From: CAVRUH01 sp963822595
GTDB taxonomy: Bacteria; Chlamydiota; Chlamydiia; Chlamydiales; Waddliaceae
DNA length: 64,000 nucleotides
NCBI GenBank assembly: GCA_963822595.1
Contig: CAWGIG010000005.1
Span: 248,001 to 312,000, forward strand
Direction: 5' to 3'
Each line of letters opens with the position of its first letter. Within the stretch, counting starts at the first letter, position 1. Shown piece by piece: positions 62,565 to 64,000 of this stretch. A program made the translations under genes and the position numbers. The notes under the pieces are model-generated. The model saw nothing but the letters and a program-made list of their open reading frames with translations, was not told the DNA's origin and did not search any database.

Positions 62565-63182
62565 TTAAAGAACGACTTCGTAGAGTCTTCTGTCACTCAT
62601 GTTGGTAACGGTATTAGGATCGCTAGGACTTTGAGAAGAGATCTTTGGGGCCAATTTCTCGATATTTAGCTGCGTTGCTTCATCTTCTATGAGAGATAAT
62701 TTGATAGGAAGCCTGTATTTTTCTGTGAGCTCGTGAATCTCCGGAGATTGGAGATATTCCGGGAGGTTTTTTCTGACTCTTAGGGCTTCGAGCAGGGCGT
62801 GCAAGCCCGCAACAAATTCTTCATCATGAACACAACCGAATGGGGGTGGGTGAATGCCGCTGGCGAGGATGAGATGGGTGTAGGAAACGGTATCTTCATT
62901 GCTGAGGGTGATGATTTTTTTCTTTTTATCAATATTGACAACAGCGCCGATCATCATAAAGGCATTGCGATCGATGGAAAAGTATCCGTTTTTCTTGAGA
63001 GAAAGGAAATCATCGGTATCGGATAAAGCCTCTTTTTTGATTTGGTATAGCAATGGCTTTAACGAATCTTGAGTCTTATCAATCAAAATAATATCGGCAA
63101 AAATATGCCTTGGAGGAGGGGGATTCTTCCCAACATTCTCCAGGTTGACGCCTACAATAAATGATCTTTGACCGAATTCCAT
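62565..63182 (-). CDS. Short protein resembling part of an FAD/NAD-dependent oxidoreductase
   Basis: 205 aa, tentative. The middle reads VNIDKKKKIITLSNEDTVSYTHLILASG, in two joined strands like the NDH-2/disulfide oxidoreductase pattern ending in Y-x-LxLA-x-G. No N-terminal GxGxxG FAD loop is present, so it is truncated, reduced to a binding module, or unrelated. Stop directly abuts comEC, so they are expressed together. Function unknown. Confidence 0.45.
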   Translation of the reverse strand: MEFGQRSFIVGVNLENVGKNPPPPRHIFADIILIDKTQDSLKPLLYQIKKEALSDTDDFLSLKKNGYFSIDRNAFMMIGAVVNIDKKKKIITLSNEDTVSYTHLILASGIHPPPFGCVHDEEFVAGLHALLEALRVRKNLPEYLQSPEIHELTEKYRLPIKLSLIEDEATQLNIEKLAPKISSQSPSDPNTVTNMSDRRLYEVVL

Positions 63183-63277
63183 GATTTTATTCTCCTAGCT
63201 ATATTGTACAATATTATAGTATTTATTTGCAAGAGAATTCTTGGATTGGTAAAAGGTAAATAGAGGGAAATGGATCT

Positions 63278-64000
63278 ATGGATAAGCACATAAAGGAGTA
63301 CTTCATCGCACATTCTGATGAGCCTCATGGTCATTTCCACCAAGTCATCCAACTGCATGATAATCCCGAAATAAAATGGGACAATATTTCTAAAAAAGTG
63401 AAGAGAATCCCGAAGGGATGGTGCGAGCTTTCCAGATTGGGAAAAGAGGATCGGATTGGCTTTACTTATGATTTTTGGTTATCGAAGTTACCTTACCATC
63501 CTCATTTGGATGAATCTTTAAATCGTTTTTTTTCCAGTCTTGACGACATTGCTTTTTATGTAACTCAGAAAACATTTGATGATCCTTTTGAAGCCCATAT
63601 GGTTTATAGTGTTTCCAATGATCGCGGTTTTTACCGCGGTGCTGTTCCGGCAAGCGAGGAAGAGCTTTTTGAATTGCAAAAACATTTTTCAGGATTTGTT
63701 CTTCCTGAAGATTACCTGGCATTTCTTTCTATACATAATGGGTTTTGCAAGGCGACGGATTGCACAGGGCTTACTTCAGCGGGGAAGATGAAAGAAAAAT
63801 ATGCTTCTTTTCAGAAAATGCTTGATGAGAAAGGAGTGCCGAATATCGCTACAAATGGGACGGCAAATCCACATTCATTGATTCCGTTCTATGAATCTTT
63901 TGGTATGCCTTTTTTTCAATGCTTTTGGGGAGAGTGGCATCCGGAAGGGGAAATGGGAAATGTTTATTATTCTAGTACAAGCAATACTATTTCCAGTGTT
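63278..64000 (+). CDS. SUKH (SMI1/KNR4-like) domain protein, runs off the right edge
   Basis: At least 241 aa, no stop before the window end. The central segment LQKHFSGFVLPEDYLAFLSI, then HNGF, is the characteristic SUKH start (LP-DY--FL---NG), followed by LIPFYESFGMPFFQCFWGEW. SUKH proteins are immunity proteins of contact-dependent or polymorphic toxins in many bacteria, but stand-alone copies also occur in chlamydiae. A GAGGG site lies 11 bases before ATG 63278. Divergent from the comEC operon. Confidence 0.75.
   Translation, partial: MDKHIKEYFIAHSDEPHGHFHQVIQLHDNPEIKWDNISKKVKRIPKGWCELSRLGKEDRIGFTYDFWLSKLPYHPHLDESLNRFFSSLDDIAFYVTQKTFDDPFEAHMVYSVSNDRGFYRGAVPASEEELFELQKHFSGFVLPEDYLAFLSIHNGFCKATDCTGLTSAGKMKEKYASFQKMLDEKGVPNIATNGTANPHSLIPFYESFGMPFFQCFWGEWHPEGEMGNVYYSSTSNTISSV

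Noticed and set aside
63462..63722. Minus-strand frame opposite the SUKH gene
   Set aside because: No family pattern or ribosome site; the plus frame is a clear SUKH protein open to the window end.

Overview
The window comes from an environmental (amoeba-type) member of the Chlamydiae. Evidence: an NTT-type nucleotide translocase; BTB, F-box-like, ankyrin and leucine-rich-repeat proteins; Inc-like two-hump membrane proteins; and gene orders I know from Chlamydia: lnt-lpxC-fabZ-lpxA-fmt, glmM-glmS-tyrP with ftsY/sucC-sucD, rpsU-dnaJ, a surA-like gene with ksgA, and ftsK beside a YycJ-type hydrolase. The extra accessory genes (two-component hybrid kinase, toxin-antitoxin pair, TetR cassette, F420 genes) fit a larger-genome environmental lineage rather than Chlamydiaceae. 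The genus cannot be fixed from the sequence alone.

Layout. 0-3.4 kb: a minus-strand operon for coenzyme F420 (fused FO synthase FbiC, F420-NADP oxidoreductase, and CofE running off the left edge). 3.7-5.9 kb: SlyB-like lipoprotein and an F-box/ankyrin/LRR gene split by one base. 6.2-8.7 kb: lipid A operon (GT2, lpxB, DUF374 acyltransferase). 8.8-16.4 kb: accessory and partly decayed stretch, with an Inc-like protein, a broken coiled-coil gene, a TetR-controlled cassette (monooxygenase, TetR, GNAT-Nudix fusion, HIT), a DUF4143 ATPase and a heavily broken gene. 16.3-28.6 kb: sulP-pcnB, glmM-glmS-tyrP, glycine-rich exported protein, ftsY, sucCD, M50 protease. 28.6-37.4 kb: a run of lineage-specific, possibly host-directed proteins (anchored EEP phosphatase/nuclease-like, permuted papain-like, double BTB-LRR) around a nucleotidyltransferase. 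37.5-46.9 kb: ABC-F, NTT, a YafQ toxin-antitoxin pair, ksgA, surA-like, rsmB, doxX, lnt. 47.2-53.5 kb: lpxC-fabZ-lpxA-fmt-rlmK, rpsU-dnaJ, DUF3309. 53.7-64 kb: YycJ, ftsK, uppP, tRNA-His, thioredoxin-like protein, hybrid kinase, comEC and a SUKH-domain protein running off the right edge.

How it works together. Much of the core is envelope building: GlmS/GlmM supply UDP-GlcNAc precursors, LpxA/C/B make lipid A disaccharide, Lnt finishes lipoproteins, UppP recycles the lipid carrier, FtsK serves division. SucCD and the NTT carrier reflect the split between own metabolism and host nucleotide use.

Two patterns run through the whole window. First, large near-palindromic intergenic elements of four sequence families sit mostly within 20 bp of stop codons. 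Second, several conserved genes (lpxA, ksgA, pcnB, sulP) and some accessory genes are broken by exactly one base, often in a homopolymer. Since core genes are hit, base-level assembly error must be excluded before calling any of them a real pseudogene. The broken genes at 9.2-10.2 kb and 15.0-16.4 kb carry several indels each and look truly decayed.
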